NCBI GenBank assembly: GCA_020850995.1
Contig: JADZDP010000094.1
Span: forward strand, 51,833-115,832
Direction: 5' to 3'
Length of the DNA stretch: 64,000 nucleotides
From: Deltaproteobacteria bacterium
GTDB lineage: Bacteria > Myxococcota > UBA727 > VGSZ01
Shown one piece after another: positions 55,367 through 62,729 of this stretch (positions within the stretch are counted from its first letter, which is position 1; each line of letters opens with the position of its first letter). The notes beneath the pieces were generated by a model that searched no databases, was not told the origin of the DNA, and saw nothing but the letters and a program-made list of their open reading frames with translations. The position numbers were made by a program, and so were the translations under genes.

Positions 55367-55981
55367 GTGAGCAAGAAGCCGAAGAAGCCTCGTGGCCCGC
55401 CCGTGGTCATGCGGGTACTCGAAGTGACGCTTGAGGAGCTCGGACGCGTGGGCCTTGCTAGCCTCAGTCTCCCGCGCGTGGCCCAGCTCGCGGGAATCAA
55501 CAAGACCAGCCTCTATCGTCGATGGCCAACGAAGCAGGCGCTCGTGGCGGCAGCTCTCAGCCTCGGCGCTCCGCGCGACGATGAGCTACCGAACCACGGA
55601 AACCTGGAGGATGACCTACTCGACCTCATCGTGAGCTTGGCTGTATTCGTCTCGTCGCCAGCAGGAATGGGCGCGCTCCGAACGGTGTTCGCCGAAGGAG
55701 ACACTCCGCTCGCGCGCCCACTGCGAGCGGCGATGCTGGGAAGCTCGATGCCGCGGGCGCCGCGTCTCGTGTTGAGCCGCGCCGTGGAGCGCGGTGAGCT
55801 GAGAAGAGACACGCAGGTCGATCTCTTGCTGTTCACGATCGCGGGCGCGCTGCTTCACCGGATCTTCATCGAGCGGAAGGCAGCCGACCGTCGCTGGGCG
55901 CGCCGTTTGATCCGCCTCCTCTCCGAAGGCGCGACGCCCCGGGAGAGGCGAGCGGACGAACCCTTGCACGAGCGGCGGTAA
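55367..55981 (+). CDS. TetR-family repressor
   Basis: A 204-residue regulator. The N-terminal helix-turn-helix (TLEELGRVGLASLSLPRVAQLAGINKTSLYRRWPTKQALVAAAL, partly quoted) is typical TetR, and the C-terminal helical domain is of the short type. GTG 55367 is chosen because an earlier in-frame GTG (55316) would place an operator inside the gene. It presumably controls the divergent glycosyltransferase in response to a small molecule. It ends 26 bases before cassette repeat 3. Confidence 0.78.
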   Translation: MSKKPKKPRGPPVVMRVLEVTLEELGRVGLASLSLPRVAQLAGINKTSLYRRWPTKQALVAAALSLGAPRDDELPNHGNLEDDLLDLIVSLAVFVSSPAGMGALRTVFAEGDTPLARPLRAAMLGSSMPRAPRLVLSRAVERGELRRDTQVDLLLFTIAGALLHRIFIERKAADRRWARRLIRLLSEGATPRERRADEPLHERR

Positions 55982-56007
55982 CGCCTCACGCCGCCATTCG
56001 GCATCCA

Positions 56008-56094
56008 GTCCAAAAATCATCCATCCGGGCGCGCTTCGTCTTTTCCTCTGAAGATCCAGCGTTGTCGCCGCACGCCCGGAGAGACGTCTTGAAC
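56008..56094 (+). repeat. attC-like cassette repeat 3 (complete)
   Basis: An 87-bp copy: left arm GTCCAAAA, CATC-type change (ATCATCCA), TCCGGGCG; right arm CGCCCGGA-GAG-ACG-TCTTGAAC, with one substitution in the R box. It follows the tetR stop by 26 bases, in the same orientation as repeats 1, 2 and 5. Confidence 0.7.
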
Positions 56095-56135
56095 AAGCCG
56101 CGTGGTGCGCCTGCGTTCAACCCGCACCCGCGCGC

Positions 56136-56164
56136 TTGCGCCCTGATTGCATGATGACTATACT
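56136..56164 (+). promoter_or_regulatory. Promoter of the hydrolase cassette
   Basis: TTGCGC (56136-56141), 17 bases, TATACT (56159-56164), about 36 bases before the hydrolase ATG. The -10 matches five of six consensus bases; the -35 is weak. Confidence 0.4.
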
Positions 56165-56199
56165 TCAATGAGCTCCGCGAGGAGCGCGGGAGAATCAGG

Positions 56200-57060
56200 A
56201 TGAGCACCAACAACGACGAGTCCGTCATCACCTCGTACGCGAGGGCGCCTGCCCGAACGATCAGCGTCGACGGCCTCACCTACGCCTACCGCGAGCTGGG
56301 GCCGAAGGGCGGGATCCCCGTCGTCTTCTTCGTCCACCTCGCCGCGACGCTGGACAACTGGGACCCCCGGATCGTCGACCCCATCGCCAAGAGGCACCAC
56401 GTCATCACATTCGACAACCGCGGCGTCGGTGCCTCCACCGGTGAAGTGCCGGCGAGCATCGAGGCTATGGCCGATGACGCCGCGACCTTCATCCGGGCGC
56501 TTGGGTTCGAGAAGGTCGACATCTTCTCGTTCTCCCTGGGCGGCATGGTCGCGCAGGCCCTCGTGCTCAAGCACCCCGACCTCGTGCGCAAGCTCATCCT
56601 CACCGGCACCGGCCCCGCCGGTGGCAAGGACATCGATAAGGTCGCCGGCACCACCTACTACGACATGCTGCGGGCGACGCTGACTCGGTCCGACCCGAAG
56701 GAGTTCCTGTTCTTCAACCGCGACACCACCGGTAAGAGCGCCGCGAAGGCGTTCGTCGAGCGACTTAAGGAGCGCTCTGTCGACCGCGACGCGCCGATCA
56801 AGGTGAAGGCGTTTCAGAAGCAGCTGAAGGCGATCAAGACGTGGGGACGCTCGGCGCCCGCAGAACTGTCGAAGATCACGCAGCCCACCCTCATCGCCAA
56901 CGGCGACAACGACCGCATGGTGCCCTCGGTTCTGTCCGAAGACCTCCACCGCCGCATCAAAGGGTCCGAGCTGATCATTTTCCCCGCCGCCGGCCATGGC
57001 GGCATCTTCCAGTTCCACGACACGTTCGCGCCCATCGCCGTCGAGTTCCTCGCGCGCTGA
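56200..57060 (+). CDS. Alpha/beta hydrolase
   Basis: A 286-residue hydrolase. Catalytic Ser is in IFSFSLGGMV (a degenerate nucleophile elbow: Phe instead of the first Gly), Asp probably in NGDNDRMV and His in AAGHGGIFQFHD near the C-terminus. The oxyanion-side segment is FFVHLAATLDNWDPR, again slightly atypical (HG replaced by HL). It resembles haloperoxidase-like or ester hydrolases found with TetR regulators. It is followed after 39 bases by an oxidoreductase gene. Confidence 0.8.
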   Translation: MSTNNDESVITSYARAPARTISVDGLTYAYRELGPKGGIPVVFFVHLAATLDNWDPRIVDPIAKRHHVITFDNRGVGASTGEVPASIEAMADDAATFIRALGFEKVDIFSFSLGGMVAQALVLKHPDLVRKLILTGTGPAGGKDIDKVAGTTYYDMLRATLTRSDPKEFLFFNRDTTGKSAAKAFVERLKERSVDRDAPIKVKAFQKQLKAIKTWGRSAPAELSKITQPTLIANGDNDRMVPSVLSEDLHRRIKGSELIIFPAAGHGGIFQFHDTFAPIAVEFLAR

Positions 57061-57099
57061 CCGGCACCAGCGATCGTCCGACGACGAGGAGAGGCGAAC

Positions 57100-58101
57100 A
57101 TGCGCGCGTTCATCCTGGATCGCTATGGCAGCAAGGTCGCGCTCAGGCTCGGTGAAGTCGACGAGCCGGAGCTGCGCGACGACGAGGTCCTCGTGCAGGT
57201 CCACGCCGCCAGCGTGAATTTGTTGGACTCGAAGATCCGAAGTGGCGAGTTCAAGCTGATCTTGCCGTACCGCATACCGCTGATCCTGGGCCACGACGTC
57301 GCAGGCGTCGTGGTTCGGGTCGGCGCGTGCGTCAAGGACTTCAAGCCGGGTGACGAGGTGTTCGCCCGCCCGGCGGACTTTCGCATCGGAACCTTCGCCG
57401 AGCGGATTGCCGTGCAGGAGAAGGACCTGGCACTGAAGCCAAAGAAGCTCACGATGGTGGAAGCGGCTGCCCTCCCTCTGGTGGGACTGACGGCGTGGCA
57501 AGCGCTGGTGGAGATCGGGCAGCTGAAGCAGGGCCAGCGGGTCTTCATCCAGGCGGGCTCGGGTGGCGTCGGCACGTTTGCGATTCAACTCGCCAAGCAC
57601 CTGGGCGCGCATGTCGCGACCACCACGAGCAGCGCGAATGTGGACCTGGTGCGCGCGCTCGGCGCGGACGTCATCGTGGACTACAAAAAGGAGGACTTCG
57701 AGGCCAAGCTGCACGACTACGACCTGGTGCTGCACAGCCAGGACGGCAAGGCGCTCGACAAGTCCCTGCGTGTGTTGCGAGCCGGTGGTCGCCTTGTCTC
57801 GATCTCCGGTCCGCCCGATCCAGACTTCGCGAACGCGATCGGGGCGCCGTGGTTCGTCAAGCTCTTCATGCGCCTCTTGAGCGCAGGAGTTCGACGAAAC
57901 GCAAGGAGCCTCGGCACGACATTTTCGTTCCTGTTCATGAAGGCGAGCGGCGACCAGCTGCGAGAGCTCGCTGCTCTGATTGACGCTGGCCGCCTTTGTC
58001 CGGTGATCGACAAAGTCTTCCCATTCCAATCGACGAATGAAGCCCTGGCCTACGTTGAAACCGGACGAGCGAAGGGCAAGGTCGTGATCCAGCTCGCGTG
58101 A
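57100..58101 (+). CDS. Zinc-independent MDR-family NAD(P)-dependent oxidoreductase
   Basis: A 333-residue medium-chain dehydrogenase/reductase of the quinone-oxidoreductase type. It starts with a GroES-like N-domain (VDEPELRDDEVLVQVHAASVN...GHDVAGVV) and has the dinucleotide site FIQAGSGGVGTFAIQLAKHLGA. The zinc-binding Cys/His pattern is missing. It probably reduces quinones or enones. A GAGGAG ribosome site precedes the ATG. Located between a hydrolase and a TetR regulator, it forms a small detoxification operon. Confidence 0.85.
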   Translation: MRAFILDRYGSKVALRLGEVDEPELRDDEVLVQVHAASVNLLDSKIRSGEFKLILPYRIPLILGHDVAGVVVRVGACVKDFKPGDEVFARPADFRIGTFAERIAVQEKDLALKPKKLTMVEAAALPLVGLTAWQALVEIGQLKQGQRVFIQAGSGGVGTFAIQLAKHLGAHVATTTSSANVDLVRALGADVIVDYKKEDFEAKLHDYDLVLHSQDGKALDKSLRVLRAGGRLVSISGPPDPDFANAIGAPWFVKLFMRLLSAGVRRNARSLGTTFSFLFMKASGDQLRELAALIDAGRLCPVIDKVFPFQSTNEALAYVETGRAKGKVVIQLA

Positions 58102-58119
58102 GACACGCACGAGGCACCC

Positions 58120-58689
58120 ATGCGCTACGCGCCAGGACATAACGAAGCGACGCGCAACCGAATCGTCGAGATTTCGTCACGACTCTTTCGAGAGGAGGGA
58201 ATCGCGGCCGTCGGCCTGGCGAAGGTCATGGCCAAGGCGGGCCTCACGGTCGGCACCTTCTACACGCACTTCAAGTCGAAGGATGCTCTCGTTCGAGAGG
58301 CGCTGCTTCGCACACTGGATACGCGACATGAAGGGCTCGCACACGCGCTGGAGGGAGCCGACGTGGAGAGCGTGGTCCGCAGCTATCTGAGCCCGGAACA
58401 CCGCGACGACGCTGGAAGGGGGTGCGCGGTCGCGGCCCTGGTCGCAGAGGTCGCGCGGCATCCACGAGCGACGCGCCAGACCTTTGCAGCCCACAACGCG
58501 CCGACCGTTGAAGCGCTTGCAGCCTGGCTGTCGCGCCTGCGGGGGAAGAAGGTCGGTGCCGCAGATGCCGCGGCATTCCTGGGTCTCCTCGCGGGGACGC
58601 TACAGCTCGCCCGTGCAACACCAGATCGCGCCGAGTCCGATGCCATCCTCGAAGCCGGCGTGCGTGCGGCGATCCGGCTCGCGACGTGA
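58120..58689 (+). CDS. TetR-family regulator
   Basis: A 189-residue regulator with the TetR helix-turn-helix (ATRNRIVEISSRLFREEGIAAVGLAKVMAKAGLTVGTFYTHF, partly quoted) and a C-terminal ligand domain with the GCAVAALVAEVARHP segment common in regulators of oxidoreductases sensing electrophiles. It starts 18 bases after the oxidoreductase stop, so the repressor is translated from the operon it controls. It ends 40 bases before cassette repeat 4. Confidence 0.84.
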   Translation: MRYAPGHNEATRNRIVEISSRLFREEGIAAVGLAKVMAKAGLTVGTFYTHFKSKDALVREALLRTLDTRHEGLAHALEGADVESVVRSYLSPEHRDDAGRGCAVAALVAEVARHPRATRQTFAAHNAPTVEALAAWLSRLRGKKVGAADAAAFLGLLAGTLQLARATPDRAESDAILEAGVRAAIRLAT

Positions 58690-58729
58690 ACCGAAGCGCG
58701 CGGGTGGTCATGCCGCCGCACGGCACCCA

Positions 58730-58810
58730 GTCCAAAAATCCTCCATCCGGGCGCGCGTGTTGTCTTGCGCCGCGCGCAACGCGGCGGGGAGAGACCCAGG
58801 GTCTCTCCCC
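58730..58810 (+). repeat. attC-like cassette repeat 4, right arm replaced by a hairpin
   Basis: The left arm (GTCCAAAA...CTC-CA-TCCGGGCG) is intact, but the right R box is lost. In its place is a perfect 12-bp-arm palindrome (GGGGAGAGACCC and complement, 1-base centre, 58786-58810) that keeps only the GGAGAGAC core, followed by a CGGGC/GCCCG hairpin at 58811-58834. It lies between converging genes and may now act as a two-way terminator. Confidence 0.55.
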
Positions 58811-58888
58811 CGTCGCGGGCAGAGCCCGACGACGGCTCCCCCTCTCCCTCCGTCGCTGCGGCTCCTGCCTCCCTCCGGTCGGCCTCGT

Positions 58889-59671
58889 TCAGGGGCACAG
58901 CGCATCGTCTTCTACGACGGCGTCGGCGGATGCTCCTTCGACATCGCTGACGATGACACAAGGTCTTGTAGTGCACGCTCCACCGCGTCGCGCGCGCGGG
59001 CGCGCTGCGCGTCGTCGAAGAGAGATGCCCCAACGCTTTGCTCCGAGCAGACGTGGCACCACGAAGAGGTACGCCAGGAAACGTGACCGAAGGAGCGACG
59101 GCGCGGTCCAGTGACCGCCCCGGATCCCGAGCGGAACCACAGGCACGCAGGCCTCACGCGCGAGACGCACGAAGCCCGTGCGACCGCCGAAGTCGACGCG
59201 ATTGGCCTGCCAGATCGGCCGCAGCGCCTCGTGGTCTCCGCCCGGGAAGACGAGCAGCGCGATCCCCCCGCGCAGCGCTGCGAGAGCGGCCGCGCGCGTC
59301 GATGGGATTGCGCCGAGGGCGGTCATGAGCTGGGCGTTGCCGGGCAGGAAGTAGTTGGTCGGCAGCACCATCGGTGCGAGCGGTGTGTGGCCCGACGTGT
59401 CGCGCAGGAAGAGGGCGGCGAGACACAGCGCTTCGGCGATGCCAAGGCCACCCGAGTGGTTCGCCACGAGGACGAAGGGGACGGTCGGCAGCTTCTCGAG
59501 ACCTAGCAGCGACGGGCGAAACAGGACGCGCGTCAGCGGAGCGATGAAGCGCGAGATGACGCTCCGCATGCGCGCCGAGGCGCGCCCCGGGTGCAGGTTG
59601 GAGATCGGTTCGTTCCAGCGACGCCGCGAGCGCATGCGGCGACAAGAACAGATCGAAGGCGAAGACGCCAT
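58889..59671 (-). CDS. PlsC/DGAT-like acyltransferase, probable frameshift near the C-terminus
   Basis: A 260-residue frame with the LPLAT acyltransferase layout: an N-terminal amphipathic region (ISRFIAPLTRVLFRPSLLGLEKLP), VLVANHSGGL (His of the catalytic box, although the usual Asp after it is not in register), VLPTNYFLPGNAQ and FPGGDHEALRP (substrate-binding loop). After PRLLGAKRWG the frame turns into Arg-rich nonsense. The next frame continues ASLFDDAQRARARDAVERAL and ends at 58912. Removing one G from the GGGG run at about 59033 would join them, so the gene is either recently frameshifted or carries a sequencing error. The start is uncertain (59671, 59707 or 59569). Confidence 0.6.
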   Translation of the reverse strand: MASSPSICSCRRMRSRRRWNEPISNLHPGRASARMRSVISRFIAPLTRVLFRPSLLGLEKLPTVPFVLVANHSGGLGIAEALCLAALFLRDTSGHTPLAPMVLPTNYFLPGNAQLMTALGAIPSTRAAALAALRGGIALLVFPGGDHEALRPIWQANRVDFGGRTGFVRLAREACVPVVPLGIRGGHWTAPSLLRSRFLAYLFVVPRLLGAKRWGISLRRRAARPRARRGGACTTRPCVIVSDVEGASADAVVEDDALCP

Positions 59672-59745
59672 GCCGGGAGAGATGAGGCGCCCTCCGCCAA
59701 ATCGCATGCAGCGTGAGTCGCGCTCAGTCCGCCTCGCGAAGCCCA

Positions 59746-59832
59746 GTCCAAAAATCCTCAACCCGGGCGCGCCACAGAACTTCTGCTTGTTGTTCGCGGA
59801 GTTCGCGTCTCGCCCGGAGAGACGTTTTGAAC
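59746..59832 (+). repeat. attC-like cassette repeat 5 (complete)
   Basis: An 87-bp copy differing from repeat 1 at only a few positions, including the central loop (CCACAGAA-TTCTGCTTG and GGAGTTCGCGTCT are shared). Near-identity of two sites 9 kb apart points to recent duplication or exchange. It is followed after 11 bases by the HigA operator. Confidence 0.7.
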
Positions 59833-59843
59833 TCGTGGCCATG

Positions 59844-59863
59844 GCGTAACGGATACGTTACGC
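59844..59863. promoter_or_regulatory. HigA-type operator
   Basis: A perfect 8-4-8 palindrome, GCGTAACG-GATA-CGTTACGC, ending 7 bases before the XRE gene. TACGCT at 59859-59864 would be a weak -10, with TGGCCA 17 bases upstream, again putting the start codon 6 bases after the -10. Confidence 0.6.
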
Positions 59864-59870
59864 TCACTCC

Positions 59871-60209
59871 ATGACGAAGAAGACCGGCTTCGACTCCTGG
59901 GTGAAGAAGCGCAGCGCGACGAGCGCGACGTTCCGTGCCGAGCTGCGCGCGGCGCGCGAGCACATCGACAGCGTAGACGGCGTGGTTCGCGCGCTCGACG
60001 CCGCTCGGATCGAGATGGGGCTGAGCAAGGCCGACCTCGCGCGGGCCGTCGGACTCATGCCGGAGTCGACGAGACGTCTGTTCACGATGAAGGGCGCGAA
60101 CCCGTCGATCGATACGGTGATGAAGCTCGCAGACGCGCTTGGGCTCGAGCTCACGTTCACGCCGAAGAAGGCGTCACGGCCCAAGCACGCTACGCGGCCG
60201 TCGGCGTAG
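59871..60209 (+). CDS. XRE-family antitoxin (HigA-like)
   Basis: A 112-residue DNA-binding protein. After an N-terminal basic region come helices with the XRE helix-turn-helix IEMGLSKADLARAVGLMPESTRRLF (partly quoted) and MKLADALGLELTFTPK, the usual HigA/xre end. It presumably binds the palindrome immediately upstream. Unlike standard HigBA modules, its probable toxin partner is encoded on the opposite strand, overlapping its 3' end by 36 bases. Confidence 0.75.
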   Translation: MTKKTGFDSWVKKRSATSATFRAELRAAREHIDSVDGVVRALDAARIEMGLSKADLARAVGLMPESTRRLFTMKGANPSIDTVMKLADALGLELTFTPKKASRPKHATRPSA

Positions 60210-60611
60210 GTACTCGTCGACGAGCGAGCGAATGGTCTTGTACTCGCGCGCCGAGATCGTCGTCCGATACTTCTTGCTTCGGCCATCGATCAGCACGATC
60301 GACGCGCCGGTGAGACCAACGTTCGCGCCGTCGCGCTCGAGCACGCAGAAGAGTCGATAGTGCGTCCCGTTGTAGTCGACGCGAACCTCGTACACGCCCG
60401 ACATCTCGTCGTGCATCGCCTCCCACATCCCGCCGCCGGAGAACGCGGGCGGTGGCGCGGCCGCGACAGCCTGCACGACAGCGACCATCTTTGCAGCGAC
60501 CCGGTCGGGAACGGCGTCGAGGAACACCTGCGCGGGAACGGTCTCGCCCGCGTCCTCGTCGAAGTGACGCTGGAAGAACTCGATCGCCCAAGGTCCCTGT
60601 CGCGCCGCCAC
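60174..60611 (-). CDS. HigB/Gp49-like RelE-superfamily toxin
   Basis: A 145-residue protein from a GTG start. It has the phage-derived Gp49-like pattern: FLDAVPDRVAAKMVAVVQAVA helix, GGGMWEAMHDEMSGVYEVRVDYNGTHYRLFCVLE (the W-E...E-x-R...Y-R-x-F core) and a basic RSKKYRTTISAREY tail, characteristic of HigB mRNA endonucleases. It converges with the HigA gene, so each transcript can be antisense to the other. Toxin activity is inferred from family. Confidence 0.7.
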   Translation of the reverse strand: MAARQGPWAIEFFQRHFDEDAGETVPAQVFLDAVPDRVAAKMVAVVQAVAAAPPPAFSGGGMWEAMHDEMSGVYEVRVDYNGTHYRLFCVLERDGANVGLTGASIVLIDGRSKKYRTTISAREYKTIRSLVDEYLRRRPRSVLGP

Positions 60612-60664
60612 ACGTCGTCATCGCACGCGGACGTGCACGCCATCAAGCGCTCGCTCTGTCAGCT

Positions 60665-62083
60665 TCATTGCCTCGTCCGTAGGTGGCCCCGGCTCAGCTT
60701 CATCGGGAACGCCACAGGCGACGTCACTGCACGCGCAAACTCAAGCTTGCGCATCTCCGTGAGCCGATCGAACGCGCGCCGATCGCTGCCGCGGTTCTCG
60801 GCCCACTCTTTCGTGAGCGCGAGCAGCTCCTTGACGAGCGTGGTCGTCGTCCGGTCCTTCCATTGCCCGAGATAGAACCGCCGCGAGCTGGAGCTCTGCG
60901 TCTTCAGGTAGCCATGCAGGGCCTGAACCATGGAGATCCCGTGGTTGTGGTCGCGCCCCTCGCCCCACTCGCGCGGCGCCGGCATCCGTTGCTGGAGGAC
61001 CATCGCGACCGTCCGCGGTGAGTTCATCACGGCGTGGAGGAAATAGGCGCGTGCGTCGTCTGCGCGCCCGAGCTCCTTGCAGGCGAACGCGGCGACGAGG
61101 CTCTCAGATGGGTGAATACCAACGATCTTCACCGCCCACTGGAGCGCCTCGTCGAACCGCGCGAGGTTGAGGCACGCGGACGCCTTGAATGCAGCCGCGG
61201 AGACGTCGTCGTGACACTCCGTTTCCAGACGCTCGGCGAGAGCGAGCGCGTCCTTGAACCGACCCGCTCGGTTCAACGTCAGCGTCAGGTTTCGCAACCC
61301 GCGCATATACGGGCGCGTATCGAGATCGGACCACCAGCGATCCTTGCCGACGCGCTTCGGGAACAGCCGCCGGCCGATCTCGATCGTCTTCTCGAACTCG
61401 GAGATGGCCTCGTCGAGCTTCTGCTCCTCGAGGGCGACGAGGCCAAGGTAGTTGTGTCCCTCGGCGTACTCGGGGAACGCGTCAGTCAGCATCTTGAAGG
61501 CCGCGCGTGCGCGCACGAGGTCGCCGCGCTCCAGGTAGGCCGCGGCGTGCTCCTCGACGTCGCCGGGCACCTCCTGGTTCCGCGTCGCGAACCGCCAGTA
61601 GAATTCGTTGTCTGCCGTCCACTCGCTGGCCTCGCGGTCGCGCGTCACGCGGAGCGTGAAGTCAATGGTTTCGCGCAAGTACTCGAGCTCAAGACGATGC
61701 CCGGCGATGAGCGCAGACGCTGATGCCAGGCTCTGCGGGTCGACAAGGACGAGCTGCCGAAAGAATGTGAGCGCGTCGTCCCAGAAGCGGGCCTGCAGCC
61801 GCGCCGCCTTGTAGTCGTAGCTTTCGGGGAGCACGCCGAGGTTCTCCCGGATGCCGCTCTTGATCGCCTTCCAGTCGAAGCGACAGCTCGGATACTTGTT
61901 CTCGAGCATCCCTTCGAAGCGGGCCGCTGCCTTCGCCTTCGCTTCGCCTTTCCCGACGATCGCTTCGGCCTCGGGCCGCGAGTAGATCGTGAACAGCGTC
62001 TGCTGATCGATGTTCTTCGTCCCCTTGCTGCGAACGCCATGAACGATGGCGAGCTGGTTCCCTCGGACGCGGACGAACGGCAT
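60665..62083 (-). CDS. TPR-repeat protein of unknown function
   Basis: A 472-residue soluble protein. A first domain (MPFVRVRGNQLAIVHG...) is followed by TPR-like helical repeats, for example AAAYLERGDLVRARAAFKML...YNYLGLVALEEQKLDEAISEFEK (partly quoted) and FKASACLNLARFDEALQWAV. It ends in a basic segment. TPR proteins are protein-binding scaffolds. ATG 62083 with AGGAG upstream is preferred over an in-frame start at 62137. A perfect 6-5-6 palindrome lies 35 bases before the start. It is not coupled to HigB (53-base gap). Confidence 0.65.
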   Translation of the reverse strand: MPFVRVRGNQLAIVHGVRSKGTKNIDQQTLFTIYSRPEAEAIVGKGEAKAKAAARFEGMLENKYPSCRFDWKAIKSGIRENLGVLPESYDYKAARLQARFWDDALTFFRQLVLVDPQSLASASALIAGHRLELEYLRETIDFTLRVTRDREASEWTADNEFYWRFATRNQEVPGDVEEHAAAYLERGDLVRARAAFKMLTDAFPEYAEGHNYLGLVALEEQKLDEAISEFEKTIEIGRRLFPKRVGKDRWWSDLDTRPYMRGLRNLTLTLNRAGRFKDALALAERLETECHDDVSAAAFKASACLNLARFDEALQWAVKIVGIHPSESLVAAFACKELGRADDARAYFLHAVMNSPRTVAMVLQQRMPAPREWGEGRDHNHGISMVQALHGYLKTQSSSSRRFYLGQWKDRTTTTLVKELLALTKEWAENRGSDRRAFDRLTEMRKLEFARAVTSPVAFPMKLSRGHLRTRQ

Positions 62084-62117
62084 CTGCGGCTCCTGTTGTG
62101 TGAGTAGATGCGTTCCA

Positions 62118-62134
62118 CACAACGCAGAGTTGTG
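62118..62134. promoter_or_regulatory. Operator before the TPR gene
   Basis: CACAAC-GCAGA-GTTGTG is a perfect 6-5-6 palindrome whose inner 13 bases (CAACGCAGAGTTG) are identical to those of the TetR-type operator at 55281, including the asymmetric spacer. It sits where a promoter for the minus-strand TPR gene is expected. Confidence 0.5.
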
Positions 62135-62176
62135 CAAGCAAGATCCTCCTGCACAACAAGCTGCCAGCGCCCAGTC

Positions 62177-62569
62177 TCAGCCGCGCATCAGGTTCCGCAA
62201 GCTCTTCGACTCGACGGATGCCCACGGCAGGCCGTCCGCGTAGCCGGGGTACACGAACGCGCCTTCCTGCGCCTGCCGCTGCATCGTCTGCTCGCCGTTG
62301 TCCGTGCGCCAGTACACCAGCAGCGAGTCGCGCTTGCTGTTCGTGAACACGTACGCCGTGTCGTCATCAACGCCCTCGCTCAGAGTCTCGTCGATGATCG
62401 CCTTGAGCTTCTTCGGTCCCCAGCTCATCCTGATCGGGAGCAGGTAGAACAGCGCGCGCTTCGCATTCTTGGGGAGGAGCGCGCCGAGCAGGTCGAAACC
62501 CGCGGGGAGCTCGGCGATCTGGGCGAACCGTGTGACCGCAGCGGCGGTCGGCGTCTTCTTCGCTGGCAT
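62177..62569 (-). CDS. Small protein resembling IS66 accessory (TnpB-like) proteins
   Basis: A 130-residue protein. The C-terminal part (LKAIIDETLSEGVDDDTAYVFTNSKRDSLLVYWRTDNG, partly quoted, then GAFVYPGYADG) recalls the IS66 Orf2/TnpB fold with its FVF-x-N-x-R-x-D-x-x-K-x-L-x-W core. No other IS66 gene or terminal repeat is nearby, so it is either an isolated relative or a chance resemblance. ATG 62569 is preferred over an in-frame start at 62680, which would run through repeat 6. Confidence 0.45.
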   Translation of the reverse strand: MPAKKTPTAAAVTRFAQIAELPAGFDLLGALLPKNAKRALFYLLPIRMSWGPKKLKAIIDETLSEGVDDDTAYVFTNSKRDSLLVYWRTDNGEQTMQRQAQEGAFVYPGYADGLPWASVESKSLRNLMRG

Positions 62570-62624
62570 CTTCGCGTTCTGCCGCGAGGCAAGCGCCGCT
62601 TCAACGGGCGGCGTGCTGGACGCC

Positions 62625-62651
62625 GTTCCAAACATCCTCCACCCGGGCGCG
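62625..62651 (+). repeat. attC-like cassette repeat 6, left arm only
   Basis: GTTCCAAAC...CCTCCA-CCCGGGCGCG is a left arm. The matching right arm (CGCCCGGAGAG...TTTTGAAC) is absent in the next 60 bases. It lies in the gap between a minus-strand gene start and the VapBC-like cassette. The left R box here reads CAAAC, nearer to the canonical attC ending AAC than in other copies. Confidence 0.5.
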
Positions 62652-62694
62652 TTTCTTCGATCTCGGCGCGCAGTTACCATCGTGGCGACCGCGC

Positions 62695-62723
62695 TTGCCG
62701 TAAAGACACCATGTCTTTACACT
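62695..62723 (+). promoter_or_regulatory. Promoter and operator of the RHH/PIN module
   Basis: TTGCCG (62695), 17 bases, TACACT (62718-62723). A perfect 9-3-9 palindrome (arms GTAAAGACA and TGTCTTTAC, 62700-62720) fills the spacer. The antitoxin ATG starts 6 bases after the -10, predicting a leaderless, autorepressed transcript. Confidence 0.62.
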
Positions 62724-62729
62724 CTCGGG

